In this document: positions 5,927 to 6,969 of the stretch, piece by piece
Layout: each line of letters begins with the position of its first letter
How positions within the stretch are numbered: the first letter of the stretch is position 1
Assembly (NCBI GenBank): GCA_946886675.1
Contig: CAMPIZ010000088.1
Coordinates: 1-6,969, forward strand
Length of the DNA: 6,969 nucleotides
DNA from: an uncultured Flavobacterium sp.
Lineage (GTDB): Bacteria; Bacteroidota; Bacteroidia; Flavobacteriales; Flavobacteriaceae
Direction of reading: 5' to 3'
Position numbers and translations under genes: made by a program
The notes under the pieces: generated by a model
What the model saw: only the letters and a program-made list of their open reading frames with translations
What the model was told of the DNA's origin: nothing
Databases searched by the model: none

Positions 5927-6969
5927 ATGTTTTATAAACGCATAAAATTATTTCTAGGGACATTAATTTTTATGGCCGGTGCAGGAGCAGCGGCACAGGA
6001 ACAAAGAATTGAGCCGGGCGAGTATATACTTGCAGATATAGACGTTACAGGACAGATAACCTATAATGAGCTTACTATAATACAATTTACAAAACTGGAG
6101 AAAGGCCAGCGAGTTAATGTACCCGGAGAAGAAATAAGCAACGCTATAAGAAGCCTTGCCAGGCTTGGGCTTTTTAGCGATATTAACTTTTATGCCACTA
6201 AAATAGAAAACGACAGTATTTACCTGGAGCTTAACCTTAACGAGCTGCCTAAGCTTAGTGAAGCAAAGATACAGGGCGTTAAAAAGAGTAAAGCTGAAGC
6301 CCTTATTAAGGACACTGAGCTTACTAAAGGTAAAACCGTAAACGAGAACCTGGTTACCAATACCAAAAATTATATTGAAAATAAATATAAAAAAGACGGC
6401 TACTACAACACAAAAGTTGCCATTAACGTTATACCGGATAGTGCCAATACTGTAAAGATGCTGGTAAATGTAGACCGTGGTAAAAAAGTAAGGATTTCCA
6501 AAATTGAATTTGAAGGCAACACCCAGCTTAGCGACGGCAAGCTAAGGGGAGCCATGAAAAACACCAAACAAAAAAGCTTCCTTAACCCATTACGTATTTT
6601 TAAGCCTTCAAAATTTATACGTGAAAAGTATAAAGAAGACCTGGGTAATGTAGTAGATAAATTTAAGGAAAAAGGTTATAGGGATGCCCGTATTACAGCA
6701 GATACGGTTATATATAATAAGGATAAGAATACAGTTGCAATAAAAATAGATGTAGAGGAAGGCCGTAAATATTACTTTGGCGACATTAAATTCCTTGGTA
6801 ATACGGTTTATACAAATGACCAGTTAAGAGGTGTGCTGGGCATTGAAAAAGGCGACGTATATAACGGTGTACTTCTCCAGGAAAGGATTGCAGACCCAAG
6901 TAAACCTGATGGCGAAGACCTTACCAACCTTTACCAAAACAATGGCTACCTTTTCTCCAATATTAATAC
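5927..6969 (+). CDS. bamA: Outer-membrane protein assembly factor BamA, 3'-truncated by window end
   Basis: BamA is the core of the BAM complex, which folds and inserts beta-barrel proteins into the outer membrane through periplasmic POTRA domains and a C-terminal barrel. The frame is open from the ATG at 5927 to the window end (347 complete codons), so only the signal peptide and POTRA region are seen. Residues 1-23 are a signal peptide ending G-A-A-A, with cleavage before Gln24. POTRA-like repeats follow: I-L-A-D-I-D-V-T-G from about 34, with L-A-R-L-G-L-F-S-D-I near 78-87; L-S-E-A-K-I-Q-G-V from about 110, with Y-K-K-D-G-Y-Y-N-T-K-V near 153-163; V-R-I-S-K-I-E-F-E-G-N from about 190, with F-K-E-K-G-Y-R-D-A-R-I near 246-256; and Y-F-G-D-I-K-F-L-G-N-T-V-Y from about 283, with L-Y-Q-N-N-G-Y-L-F-S-N-I at the end. 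Each ends with the typical Y-x-x-x-G-Y/L segment. The order uppS-bamA with a 7-bp gap supports BamA over TamA. The barrel and further POTRA domain(s) lie outside the window. Confidence 0.95.
   Translation, partial: MFYKRIKLFLGTLIFMAGAGAAAQEQRIEPGEYILADIDVTGQITYNELTIIQFTKLEKGQRVNVPGEEISNAIRSLARLGLFSDINFYATKIENDSIYLELNLNELPKLSEAKIQGVKKSKAEALIKDTELTKGKTVNENLVTNTKNYIENKYKKDGYYNTKVAINVIPDSANTVKMLVNVDRGKKVRISKIEFEGNTQLSDGKLRGAMKNTKQKSFLNPLRIFKPSKFIREKYKEDLGNVVDKFKEKGYRDARITADTVIYNKDKNTVAIKIDVEEGRKYYFGDIKFLGNTVYTNDQLRGVLGIEKGDVYNGVLLQERIADPSKPDGEDLTNLYQNNGYLFSNIN

Noticed and set aside
1..6969. Mobile elements, CRISPR arrays, tRNA/rRNA, phage or defence genes
   Set aside because: I looked for terminal inverted repeats, spaced direct repeats, transposase or integrase motifs and tRNA-like cloverleafs and saw none. 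The window is filled by housekeeping genes with short gaps.

Overview
The window is an AT-rich chromosomal stretch that reads as ordinary housekeeping DNA from a member of the Bacteroidota, most likely a Flavobacterium-type organism. Three things point there. The proteins have a flavobacterial character: the PdxJ N-terminus carries an N-I-N-K motif, a DUF6089-type outer-membrane protein is present, and uppS sits directly before bamA. Start codons lack Shine-Dalgarno sequences and have A/T-rich leaders. Intergenic regions carry TAnnTTTG elements, the Bacteroidota -7 promoter motif. I see no mobile element, CRISPR array, tRNA, rRNA, phage gene or sign of recent transfer.

Layout. (1) 2-1177 (+): the C-terminal part of a large beta-rich protein, probably AsmA/DUF748-like, whose start lies outside the window. 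(2) 1177-1196: a perfect GC-rich hairpin between two convergent genes, probably a terminator for both. (3) 1199-2678 (-): a two-gene unit, pdxJ (vitamin B6 synthesis) followed after one base by a YbfF-like alpha/beta-hydrolase. (4) 2679-2781: a divergent promoter region. (5) 2782-4334 (+): a CBS-domain protein with a probable ACT-like C-terminus, followed closely by nadK (NADP synthesis). (6) 4335-4489: an intergenic region with a possible terminator and a good TAnnTTTG promoter element. (7) 4490-6969 (+): a tight envelope-biogenesis unit of a DUF6089-type outer-membrane beta-barrel protein, uppS (undecaprenyl diphosphate synthase) and the 5' part of bamA, which runs off the window. Gaps here are only 5 and 7 bases.

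Functionally there are two themes. The centre makes cofactors: pyridoxal phosphate through PdxJ, and NADP through NadK with a possible nucleotide-sensing CBS partner. The right side builds the envelope: UppS makes the lipid carrier for peptidoglycan and surface polysaccharide, and BamA inserts outer-membrane barrels. The DUF6089 protein may be a client or partner of that machinery. The left-hand protein may also be an envelope protein.

I looked for an undescribed system and did not find convincing evidence of one. The best leads are two gene associations of unknown meaning, CBS/ACT protein with nadK and DUF6089 protein with uppS-bamA, plus a few residue-level oddities.
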